Below, piece after piece: positions 18,188 to 25,876 of a stretch of DNA of 64,000 bases. This stretch comes from Agrilactobacillus composti DSM 18527 = JCM 14202 (GTDB lineage Bacteria; Bacillota; Bacilli; Lactobacillales; Lactobacillaceae): NCBI RefSeq assembly GCF_001436375.1, contig NZ_AZGA01000005.1:1-64000 (forward strand), read 5' to 3'. The notes beneath the pieces were generated by a model. That model saw only the letters and a list, made by a program, of their open reading frames with translations, did no database searches and was not told the origin of the DNA. The translations under genes and the position numbers were made by a program. The stretch's first letter is position 1. Every line of letters starts with the position of its first letter.

Positions 18188-19108
18188 ATGACAAAAGTTG
18201 CAATTATTGGTATTGGCCACGTGGGCAGTACCGTGGCTTATACCTTAGTAGCCCGCCAGTTATGTGATGAATTGGTCTTATTAGACCAAGACAAAGACTT
18301 AGCGGAAGCTGAAAAACAAGATTTACTCACCGGCCAAGTGGGTCGCACCGGGGCCGTGGCTATTACCGCCTCCAAACCGGAAGAATTAGGCAGCTGTGAT
18401 TTGATTATTTTTGCAGCTGGGGATATCACCATTTTGCAAAACAACACGGACCGGTTTGCGGAATTGACTTATACCCGCACCACCGTGGAACAATGGGCGC
18501 CAATTATTAAAGCGGCTAATTTTAAGGGTGTGATTTTAAACATCACCAATCCGTGTGATGTGATCACCCAATATATGCAACAACTCACCGGCTTTTCTAA
18601 AAACCGGGTCCTGGGTACCGGGACGACTTTAGACACGGCCCGGATGCAATTAGTCGTGGGCAACCACTTTGGGGTTAGTCCTAATGCCATCACCGGTTAT
18701 GTACTAGGTGAACATGGCAATTCTCAATTCGTAGCTTGGTCTGGGGTCCGGGTGGGCAGTGAAGATATCACCAAACTCAGTGATGCCAACACCTTGGCCG
18801 GCTTTGAAGATGCGGCTAAAGCCGATGCTTGGCATACCATTAAAGCCAAGGGTTATACCTCTTATGGGGTAGCCGATCAAGCGGCCATCGTGGCGGAAGC
18901 TATTTTGAAAAATAGCAAGCTGATTTTGCCAGTGACCCATTATAATGAAGCGGTGGCTTGTTACCTAGGTCATCCCGCGATCATCGGCAAAGATGGCATT
19001 ATCGCCAGCACCGAATTGACCCTGACTGCCGTGGAACAACAACGGTGGGTTCAATCGGCTAATAAAATCAAAGACATGTTTGGCACGCTTTTTGTGGCGG
19101 CCAGCTAA
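18188..19108 (+). CDS. L-2-hydroxyisocaproate dehydrogenase-type 2-hydroxyacid dehydrogenase (306 aa)
   Basis: NADH-dependent reduction of 2-oxo acids to L-2-hydroxy acids. It has the lactate/malate dehydrogenase fold: nucleotide-binding VAIIGIGHVGSTVAY at the N-terminus, the acceptor aspartate in LVLLDQD, LDTARMQ with the substrate-binding Arg, and GEHGNSQF with the catalytic His. The active-site loop region reads GDITILQNNTDRF instead of the lactate dehydrogenase loop, as in the L-HicDH enzymes of lactobacilli that accept branched or longer 2-oxo acids. Following a methionine gamma-lyase, it could reduce 2-oxobutyrate to 2-hydroxybutyrate and recycle NAD+. Start ATG at 18188. A strong terminator closes the operon. 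Confidence 0.82.
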   Translation: MTKVAIIGIGHVGSTVAYTLVARQLCDELVLLDQDKDLAEAEKQDLLTGQVGRTGAVAITASKPEELGSCDLIIFAAGDITILQNNTDRFAELTYTRTTVEQWAPIIKAANFKGVILNITNPCDVITQYMQQLTGFSKNRVLGTGTTLDTARMQLVVGNHFGVSPNAITGYVLGEHGNSQFVAWSGVRVGSEDITKLSDANTLAGFEDAAKADAWHTIKAKGYTSYGVADQAAIVAEAILKNSKLILPVTHYNEAVACYLGHPAIIGKDGIIASTELTLTAVEQQRWVQSANKIKDMFGTLFVAAS

Positions 19109-19118
19109 TTGGCAACTC

Positions 19119-19155
19119 GGAAGACAAAATCAGTGAATTTTGTCTTCCTTTTTTT
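19119..19155 (+). terminator. Intrinsic terminator of the methionine-degradation operon
   Basis: GGAAGACAAAAT (19119-19130) and ATTTTGTCTTCC (19137-19148) make a perfect 12-bp stem with a 6-base loop and seven T. Its core matches that of the next operon's terminator at 20668. Confidence 0.92.
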
Positions 19156-19328
19156 AAAAAGTGGTCGTTGCGCAAGCGAATTGCATTTCAAACCGAGGCA
19201 ACGGCCCAATTTATTATGGCAGAACAAAAAAATTTTTTTGGTATAAATAACTTGCAGTTGGTGGGAAAATCAGGCAAACTAAGAAGTGTTCTCATTAAAA
19301 CTTAATCTTTTAGAGGAGAGGGACCAAA

Positions 19329-20633
19329 ATGTATAAACGCTATAAAGAAGTGTCGTTGATTTTAAAAATTGTGATCGGGATTATTGTGGGGGCAATATTA
19401 GGGATCGCCGTCCCGTCCTGGTCGTTTATTGATATTCTGGGGAAACTATTCGTCGGTGCTTTGAAAGCGATTGCGCCATTGTTAGTCTTTTTCTTAATTA
19501 TGTCCGCTATTTCCAAGTATCGGCCGGGGGCCAAGAACCATTTTGGCACTGTCATTATTCTTTACCTTAGTGCCACGCTGTTCTCATCCATGGCGGCCGT
19601 TGCTGCTTCCTATATGTTCCCCATCAAATTGGTGTTGCCTGGCGCTATGAAAATCGCCGAAAGTGCCCCCAAAGATTTGGGCACCGTGGTCACGGGTTTA
19701 CTGACCAACGCCGTTTCCAATCCCATATCGGCTTTGGTTGAGGGGAATTACTTAGCGATTCTTTTCTGGTCCCTGTTGATTGGGTCCGGCCTGCGTATGA
19801 CCAGTAAAGCCACCAAGCATGTGGTGTCAGAACTGTCTGAAGCTATCAGTTCTGTGGCTCAAAACGTCATCCAATTTGCCCCTTTTGGGATCGTGGGGCT
19901 GTTGCACGAATCTCTGAGTAAAACTGGGATCAAAGGGGTCATGGCTTACGGCCAAGTGCTGCTTTTATTAGTGGGTACCATGGCTTTTGTTTACCTGGTG
20001 GTGTATCCGTTGATGGTTTGGGTGATGACGCGCCAAAATCCGTATCCATTGACCTTCTGGACGTTGAAAACCAGTGGGATTCCGGCCTTCTTCACCCGAA
20101 GTGGCGCCGTGAATATTCCCATCAACTTGAAAGCTGCTAAAGACCTGGGTTTGAATGAAGAAAGCTATGCCATTTCCATTCCCCTAGGCGGTTCGGCTAA
20201 CTCTGGGGGCGCGGCCATCACCGTGTCCATCATGACCTTAGCTGCCGCCAATACCATGGGCGTGCAAGTTAGCATTTTCTTAGCCTTACTCCTATGTTTC
20301 ATGTCAGCCATTGCTTCCACCGGGGTTTCCGGGATTGCCGGGGGCTCCTTGCTACTGATTCCTATGGCCGCCTCGTTATTCGGAATTTCCAACGACATTG
20401 CCATGCAGGTCGTGGGTATCGGTTTTATCATCGGGGTGGTCCAAGACTCCGTGGAAACGGCCGTTAACTCCGCCTCTGATTTACTGTTCACCGCTACCGC
20501 TGAATATGCCGATAGTCGCAAAGAAGGTAATCCCGTTGACATTCGGGCGGCCATCAAAGCGGCCGGCAACGGCAAGCGCAAAGCCGGTGTGCCGGATGAA
20601 GTCAGTCAACCTGTGGAAAGTGAACGAATTTAG
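19329..20633 (+). CDS. sstT: Serine/threonine:sodium symporter SstT (434 aa)
   Basis: Membrane carrier of the DAACS (dicarboxylate/amino acid:cation symporter) family, taking up serine and threonine with sodium. The sequence follows SstT in length and motifs: MYKRYKEVSLILKIVIGI at the start, PLLVFFLIMSAI, the FFTRSGAVNIPINL segment with the hairpin-like re-entrant region, and GGSANSGGAAITVSIMTLA near the substrate site. GAGGAGAGGG lies before the ATG. It has its own terminators on both sides, so it is probably monocistronic. Threonine uptake would also feed 2-oxobutyrate, the same product as the lyase upstream, but that link is speculative. Confidence 0.88.
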   Translation: MYKRYKEVSLILKIVIGIIVGAILGIAVPSWSFIDILGKLFVGALKAIAPLLVFFLIMSAISKYRPGAKNHFGTVIILYLSATLFSSMAAVAASYMFPIKLVLPGAMKIAESAPKDLGTVVTGLLTNAVSNPISALVEGNYLAILFWSLLIGSGLRMTSKATKHVVSELSEAISSVAQNVIQFAPFGIVGLLHESLSKTGIKGVMAYGQVLLLLVGTMAFVYLVVYPLMVWVMTRQNPYPLTFWTLKTSGIPAFFTRSGAVNIPINLKAAKDLGLNEESYAISIPLGGSANSGGAAITVSIMTLAAANTMGVQVSIFLALLLCFMSAIASTGVSGIAGGSLLLIPMAASLFGISNDIAMQVVGIGFIIGVVQDSVETAVNSASDLLFTATAEYADSRKEGNPVDIRAAIKAAGNGKRKAGVPDEVSQPVESERI

Positions 20634-20667
20634 TCATAAACTTTGTGAAAATTTACAATGTATTTTG

Positions 20668-20698
20668 AAAGACAAAATCTGCGGATTTTGTCTTTTTT
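20668..20698 (+). terminator. Intrinsic terminator of sstT
   Basis: AAAGACAAAATC (20668-20679) and GATTTTGTCTTT (20684-20695) form a perfect 12-bp stem with a 4-base loop and a T run. The GACAAAAT...ATTTTGTC core is shared with the terminator at 19119. Confidence 0.9.
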
Positions 20699-20862
20699 AC
20701 TGGCTTGAAAATTTCATTGCTAATTTAAAATAGCTTCGCATCAAGGCTTTCAGGGTGTTTTCAATTTGGCAAGGGTAGCCATTTTAAAACCTTGTGCTAG
20801 AATGGGGGTCGAATAGATGTTACAGAATTTTTACAAAGTAGGTTTGTTGATAAGGAAGTGTT

Positions 20863-23667
20863 TTGATTTTGCCAGCACAAGCAAAAGAAAAAGCCGCTCG
20901 GACCTATGCCCAAGAGGATTTAGACCAAGTGTTTCACGAATTTGATTCCGGCCAGAGTGGCTTGAGTTCCAAACAGGCGATTAGTCGCCTCAAGCATTTT
21001 GGGGCCAATACCATTCAAAAGACCCAACAAGAAGCTCAGTGGAAGATTTTTTTGAAGAACTTCACCAGCCTCATGGCCATTTTGTTGTGGGTCAGTGGCG
21101 TCATCGCCATTGTTTCTGGCACGTTGGAATTGGGGATCGCCATTTGGTGTGTGAACATTATCAATGGTTGTTTCAGTTACTACCAGCAGCACGAGGCCCA
21201 AAAGGCCACGGATTCTATGTTGGCCATGTTGCCCACTTATACCGAGGTTTACCGGGATAATAAGTTGCAGCAATTGGACTCGAAAAATCTTGTGCCCGGG
21301 GATGTTTTCATGCTCACGGCCGGGGATGCGATTCCAGTGGATGCCCGGATTTTGCAGGCCACGTCCTTACAAGTTGATGAGTCGGCCTTGACCGGTGAAT
21401 CAGTGCCAGAATCTAAAGAGGAAAAGTATGCCCCCGGGGAGGGCCAGTTTGCTGAAACCAACATGGTTTATGCCGGCACCTCAGTGGTCAATGGGACTTG
21501 TAGTTGTTTGACCATTGCCACGGGGATGAACACGGAATTTGGCAAGATTGCCCAGTTGACCCACGCTCAAAAGAAGGTGGCCAGTCCGCTACAAATTGAG
21601 TTAAATCGCTTAACCCGCCAGTTGTCCATTATTGCCTTTGGCATTGGGGCTGCCTTTTTCCTAGCTTCCATTTTATTTGTCCATTATGCCCCGGCCAAGG
21701 CCTTTATTTTCGCCTTGGGGATGATCGTGGCCTTTATTCCAGAAGGATTACTGCCCACGGTGACTTTGTCCTTAGCCCAAGGGGTCAAGCGCATGGCTAA
21801 AAAGCATGCCTTGGTGAAGGAATTAAATAGTATTGAAACTTTGGGGGAGGCCACGGTGATTTGTTCAGATAAAACCGGGACCTTGACCCAAAACCAAATG
21901 ACCGTCAATCATATTTGGACCAAAGCCAACACTTATACGGTCAGTGGCCAAGGCTACGCTGTTAACGGCAAGGTCCAGCTCAATGACCAAGACGTGGCTT
22001 ACAAAGATTATCCAGATTTAAAACAAGCGTTATTGATTTCAACCTTAGATAACGAAGCTAAAATTCAAGCTGATCCTAAAAATCCCGGCCAGCAAAAAAT
22101 CGTCGGGACTCCTACGGAACGGGCATTGATGGTCACGGCCTTAAAGGCGGGCTTTGATATCGAAGCGGCTTTAAAGGCCCAACCTAGATTGCAGGAATGT
22201 CCCTTTGATTCCCAAAGAAAGCGTATGACCACCATTCATCCAGCAACCAATGGCCAAAAATTGGTTTTGGTCAAAGGGGCTTTAGATGGCATGTTGCCTT
22301 TATGTGACCAGATTCAAACCGATGGTAAGCAACAGGAAATAACCGACGCCGATGTCAAACAGATTCAAGGGGCCAATGAACACTTTGCCGCCCAGGGTTG
22401 GCGTTCGCTTGCCTTGGCTTACAAAGTGGCTGATGACCCTCAAGCGAAGGTCAGTACTTCTGCGGCCGAGTCCCATTTGATTTTCGTAGGGCTAGAAGTC
22501 ATGTCTGATCCCCCAAGAGCTGAAGTTTATCAAGCCGTTCAAAAGTGTCACGATGCCCGGATTCGCATCATCATGGTCACTGGGGACAGTGCCTTGACGG
22601 CCAAATCCATTGCCGTGAAAATCGGCATCACTGGCGACAACGCTCGAGTGGTCACCGGGGATGAATTGCATAAAATGACCGATGATGAGTTGAAAATTGC
22701 CTTGAGCGGTCCTGTGATTTTTGCCCGGGTGGCCCCGGAACAAAAGTACCGTATCGTCTCTAATTTGCAAGCCCGGGGTGAAGTGGTGGCTTCCACGGGG
22801 GATGGGGTCAATGATGCCCCTGCCTTGAAGAAAGCCGACATTGGCATCGCCATGGGCAAGATGGGTACCGATGTGGCCAAGGATGCCGCCGATATGATTT
22901 TGACCGACGATAACTTTGCTTCCATCGTGGCCGCCATCGAAGAAGGCCGAGCCGTTTACAGCAACATTCAAAAGTTCTTGTTGTATATCTTAAACTCCAA
23001 TATGCCCGAAGCCGTGCCTTCTGCCTTGTTCCTGTTCACCCGAGGCGCGATTCCCCTACCTTTGACCGTCATGCAAATCTTGACCGTTGATCTAGGGACA
23101 GATATGCTGCCAGCTTTAGGTTTAGGGTCGGAGCGGGCAGAACCTGACGTCATGAAACAACCGCCACGGCCGAGAAAAGCCCATTTGTTGCGGAAGAATA
23201 TTGTTTGGAAGGCCTTTGGTTGGTATGGCTTAATGGCCAGCACCATCTCTAGCTTTGCTTACTTTTATACCAATTTCCAACTGGGGCGGACCTGGACAAC
23301 TTTGGCCACCAGTGGTCCCATCTATCGGGAGGCCACGACCATGACCTTAGCGGCCATCGTCTTCTCCCAAATCGCCGCTGTCTTGAATTGCCGGACCCAA
23401 CAATTGTCCGTCTTCTCCATTGGTATTTTTAGCAATAAGCACGTGTGGTTTGGGATTGCCTTTGAGATCGTGTTGTTGGCCGTTTTGATCTACACCCCAT
23501 TTTTACAAGGGGTCTTCAACACCACCGGCATCGGGTTGCGGGAATGGTTGTTCCTGATCTGCATTCCAATTCCATTGTTCTTAATTGAAGAATACCGCAA
23601 GTACTTGAGTCGCAAGCTATTTGCCCACCGGAACAAGTTGTATACCCAATCGGCGGTACAACATTAG
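20863..23667 (+). CDS. P2-type cation-transporting ATPase, P2C-like (934 aa)
   Basis: ATP-driven cation pump with about ten membrane helices. The phosphorylated aspartate is Asp336 in CSDKTGTLT; TGES (actuator domain) and TGDGVNDAPALKKADIGIAM (hinge) are intact. The ion-site motifs look more like the Na+/K+ (P2C) branch than SERCA: PEGLLPTVTLSL in helix M4, NSNMPEAVP in M5 (Asn, Pro, Glu), and TVDLGTDMLPALGLGSE in M6 with two Asp, followed by 'DVMKQPPRPRK'. Sodium, possibly with potassium or proton counter-transport, is therefore the best guess; databases often label such proteins calcium ATPases. The start is TTG at 20863 (AAGGAAG just upstream); TTG at 20869 is also possible. Confidence 0.8.
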   Translation: MILPAQAKEKAARTYAQEDLDQVFHEFDSGQSGLSSKQAISRLKHFGANTIQKTQQEAQWKIFLKNFTSLMAILLWVSGVIAIVSGTLELGIAIWCVNIINGCFSYYQQHEAQKATDSMLAMLPTYTEVYRDNKLQQLDSKNLVPGDVFMLTAGDAIPVDARILQATSLQVDESALTGESVPESKEEKYAPGEGQFAETNMVYAGTSVVNGTCSCLTIATGMNTEFGKIAQLTHAQKKVASPLQIELNRLTRQLSIIAFGIGAAFFLASILFVHYAPAKAFIFALGMIVAFIPEGLLPTVTLSLAQGVKRMAKKHALVKELNSIETLGEATVICSDKTGTLTQNQMTVNHIWTKANTYTVSGQGYAVNGKVQLNDQDVAYKDYPDLKQALLISTLDNEAKIQADPKNPGQQKIVGTPTERALMVTALKAGFDIEAALKAQPRLQECPFDSQRKRMTTIHPATNGQKLVLVKGALDGMLPLCDQIQTDGKQQEITDADVKQIQGANEHFAAQGWRSLALAYKVADDPQAKVSTSAAESHLIFVGLEVMSDPPRAEVYQAVQKCHDARIRIIMVTGDSALTAKSIAVKIGITGDNARVVTGDELHKMTDDELKIALSGPVIFARVAPEQKYRIVSNLQARGEVVASTGDGVNDAPALKKADIGIAMGKMGTDVAKDAADMILTDDNFASIVAAIEEGRAVYSNIQKFLLYILNSNMPEAVPSALFLFTRGAIPLPLTVMQILTVDLGTDMLPALGLGSERAEPDVMKQPPRPRKAHLLRKNIVWKAFGWYGLMASTISSFAYFYTNFQLGRTWTTLATSGPIYREATTMTLAAIVFSQIAAVLNCRTQQLSVFSIGIFSNKHVWFGIAFEIVLLAVLIYTPFLQGVFNTTGIGLREWLFLICIPIPLFLIEEYRKYLSRKLFAHRNKLYTQSAVQH

Positions 23668-23692
23668 GTGTGACTGTTTGATTTAAAATTAA

Positions 23693-23738
23693 AAGCTCTT
23701 CAGTAAGTCCTTAAAACGGCTATGCTGAAGGGCTTTTT
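23693..23738 (+). terminator. Intrinsic terminator of the P-type ATPase gene
   Basis: AAGCTCTTCAG (23693-23703) pairs with CTGAAGGGCTT (23725-23735) with one wobble, followed by a short T run. Confidence 0.75.
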
Positions 23739-23861
23739 AGCTGGCTAGCAAACTGAAAAATAAAGTTACTTGTCAGTATATAATACTTTGCAATAAAAAG
23801 TATTTATGCTATATTTTAATTGAAAAATAAGTTGGTTAGAACTAACAGATAAGTGTGGTTA

Positions 23862-24212
23862 ATGATGATGAAAAATTATCGACAACAGTTAAAAAAAGGC
23901 ATTATGGCAACCGTTATTCTGAAAATTATTGCCAGCAAAACCACTTACGGCTACGAGATCATTAAGGCCCTGCGGCAATACCAAACCTTAGTGACCAAAG
24001 AGGGCAGTCTTTACCCGATTTTATATCGTCTGGAAGATGAGGGCTTGATCACCAGCGATTGGGTGCTGTCTGATAATAGTAAAAAGCCCCGGAAGTTTTA
24101 TACCATTACGGCCAGCGGGCGCACCGAGTTAAAACAGGTGAGTGCGGAGTGGCAGTTGTTTGCCAGTGAAGTGAGTGCAGTATTGCAAGATGGGAGTGAG
24201 CAAAATGGATAA
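23862..24212 (+). CDS. PadR family transcriptional regulator (116 aa)
   Basis: Winged-helix repressor of the PadR family. The characteristic features are LKKGIMATVILKIIASK, TYGYEIIKAL, and the wing region EGSLYPILYRLEDEGLI followed by RKFYTITASGR. The gene overlaps the next one by 8 bp, the usual arrangement of a PadR regulator with a DUF1700/HAAS-type membrane protein, which it probably autoregulates. Start choice is uncertain: GTG at 23853 and ATG at 23862, 23865 or 23868 are all in frame and no strong ribosome binding site decides. Confidence 0.85.
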   Translation: MMMKNYRQQLKKGIMATVILKIIASKTTYGYEIIKALRQYQTLVTKEGSLYPILYRLEDEGLITSDWVLSDNSKKPRKFYTITASGRTELKQVSAEWQLFASEVSAVLQDGSEQNG

Positions 24213-25035
24213 AGCCCAATATTTACAAGCGTTAACCGATAATCTGCGGGTAACCCCAGAACTGCAGGCTAAAATTGTGTTGGATATTGGTAGTGAAATT
24301 GATGCGGTTTTAGAAGAAGGCACTAGCTTTGCGACGGTCATGCAAGATTTGGGAACCCCAGAAAAATTGGCAGCTGATTTTAATAGACATTATGTGACGG
24401 ATGAACAAATCGCATATTTTGAGTATAAAAGTAACCCCGCCAGTAATTTTCCTTTGATCCATTTGGTCATCCCCAATCGCAAACGGAATAAATTGTTACA
24501 TCCCGAAAAACTCCCCACTGCTAAGGGCGTGATTGCCATCGGCCGCAATGCTCAAGGCATCATTGCCTTGGGATTCTTTGCCCGGGGGATCATCAGCCTA
24601 GGCTTGTTGAGTATTGGCCTATTTTCCATCGGTATTTTGAGCATCGGCTTAGTGGCTTTGGGGACAATTGTGGTGGGTGGTCTGTTGGCCGGCAACATCG
24701 CCCTAGGTGTTTTGACGTTGGGTAATATTGGCTACGGGTATGCCGCCTTGGGTAACATTGTGGCCGGGCAATATACCATGGGTAATATTGCCGCCGGTAG
24801 TTTTAAAGTTACTTTGAGCAACAATCCGACGCTGGCAGAAATTCAAAACGGCCTGCAGACCATGATGACCCAAACCAAGGATGGCAGTCTCGCCCACTGG
24901 TTTTTCACCAGTTTAAATCACGTGACCGCCAATCCAGTGGTGGTGAGTTTACTGGGGACTGGGTTCTTGCTTTTAATTATTGTAATTTTACTGGTGACTT
25001 ATCTTAAAAATATGCGCCATCTTGAGCCTCGCTAA
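24205..25035 (+). CDS. HAAS-domain membrane protein with 18 glycine pentads (276 aa)
   Basis: The N-terminal 70 residues (MDKAQYLQALTDNLR..., with DLGTPEKLAADF) match the HAAS/DUF1700-like helical domain found next to PadR regulators. Residues 111-200 are 18 consecutive pentads with Gly always third and mostly hydrophobic neighbours (AIGRN, AQGII, ALGFF ... TMGNI, AAGSF), with no gap or exception. A polar segment follows, then one clear membrane helix near 250-270 (GTGFLLLIIVILLVTYL). The pentad block could be a membrane-embedded stack of turns or a beta-solenoid. The ATG at 24205 has GGGAGTGAG upstream and overlaps the padR stop. Its function is unknown; such pairs often respond to envelope stress. 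Confidence 0.75.
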   Translation: MDKAQYLQALTDNLRVTPELQAKIVLDIGSEIDAVLEEGTSFATVMQDLGTPEKLAADFNRHYVTDEQIAYFEYKSNPASNFPLIHLVIPNRKRNKLLHPEKLPTAKGVIAIGRNAQGIIALGFFARGIISLGLLSIGLFSIGILSIGLVALGTIVVGGLLAGNIALGVLTLGNIGYGYAALGNIVAGQYTMGNIAAGSFKVTLSNNPTLAEIQNGLQTMMTQTKDGSLAHWFFTSLNHVTANPVVVSLLGTGFLLLIIVILLVTYLKNMRHLEPR

Positions 25036-25073
25036 ATCTCAGACTATTGTGTGGCCCATATTATTAGTAATTT

Positions 25074-25110
25074 AAAAGCACATCCCATTATTTTCTGGGA
25101 TGTGCTTTTT
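25074..25110. terminator. Bidirectional terminator between convergent genes
   Basis: A perfect 14-bp stem (25074-25087 with 25096-25109) starts with an A run and ends with a T run, so it can end both the padR operon and the minus-strand aldolase operon. Confidence 0.9.
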
Positions 25111-25160
25111 ATGAGGCAACTTATTTGAATCATCAACAAACAGAATCAATCGAGGAGGAT

Positions 25161-25862
25161 TTATAAACTATTTATTGTCTCAGCTAGAGAGGTCACGGTG
25201 GCCCCGGGGCCATAGAGGCTTTCCCAATCAGCGCCAAAGTCCTGCACGGCACTGGCGATGGCCGGCATCCCCAGACCAGCGGCCACAATATCAGCCCCCA
25301 TGGTGACGGCTTGGGCGCCATTTTCAATGGCGGCGGTGACTTGGCCCACGTTGTGGAAACTGGCGGCGAGAATCTTGGTGGTGCTGTGGGTTTGGGCAAT
25401 GGTTTGAGCGAAACAGTGAACCACCTCAGCGGCATCAATGTTCATGTTCGCCATGCGGTTGTAGTAGGGCGCAATGTAATCTGCGCCGGCGCCGATGGCC
25501 AATAGTCCTTGAAACTTGGTATATATGGCCGTGGCGGTGACGTGGTGGCCCTCGGCTTTAAGTTGCTTCATCACGGCCAGGCCATTTTCTGTGGTGGGAA
25601 CTTTGATATAAACCTGATCATCGATGTTGTCTAAAATAGCATGGGCATCGGCCAACATGCCAGGCACATCTTGGCTCACTACTTGGGCATGCAGGGTCGC
25701 ACCTTTATCTAAAATCTGCCGAATTTGACGCATTTGTTGAAAGAAGTCCACCTTACCAGCCTTTTTTACAATTGTGGGATTAGAAGTGACCCCGGCTAAA
25801 GGGAGAATTTGGTTGTACTTGGTAATGGTGGGAATATCAATCGTGTCTAGTAAAAATTCCAT
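25161..25862 (-). CDS. fsa: Fructose-6-phosphate aldolase / transaldolase-like protein (233 aa)
   Basis: Small transaldolase-family aldolase of the FSA/TalC type. It has MEFLLDT at the start, GVTSNPTIV, and VYIKVPTT with the Schiff-base lysine, then HVTATAIYT and GADYIAPYYNRM. FSA enzymes split fructose 6-phosphate or related 1-deoxy ketose phosphates into glyceraldehyde 3-phosphate and a three-carbon ketone. It starts 14 bp after the glycyl radical enzyme stop and is its operon partner, as fsa genes are beside ybiW and pflD in Escherichia coli. That context suggests it cleaves the product of the radical enzyme rather than serving general transaldolase chemistry. Confidence 0.88.
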   Translation of the reverse strand: MEFLLDTIDIPTITKYNQILPLAGVTSNPTIVKKAGKVDFFQQMRQIRQILDKGATLHAQVVSQDVPGMLADAHAILDNIDDQVYIKVPTTENGLAVMKQLKAEGHHVTATAIYTKFQGLLAIGAGADYIAPYYNRMANMNIDAAEVVHCFAQTIAQTHSTTKILAASFHNVGQVTAAIENGAQAVTMGADIVAAGLGMPAIASAVQDFGADWESLYGPGATVTSLAETINSL

Positions 25863-25876
25863 TTATGTTTACCTCG

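Noticed and set aside
22492-22971. 159-codon minus-strand frame inside the P-type ATPase gene
   Set aside because: The ATPase motifs are intact on the plus strand. The antisense frame has no start signals and no family resemblance.
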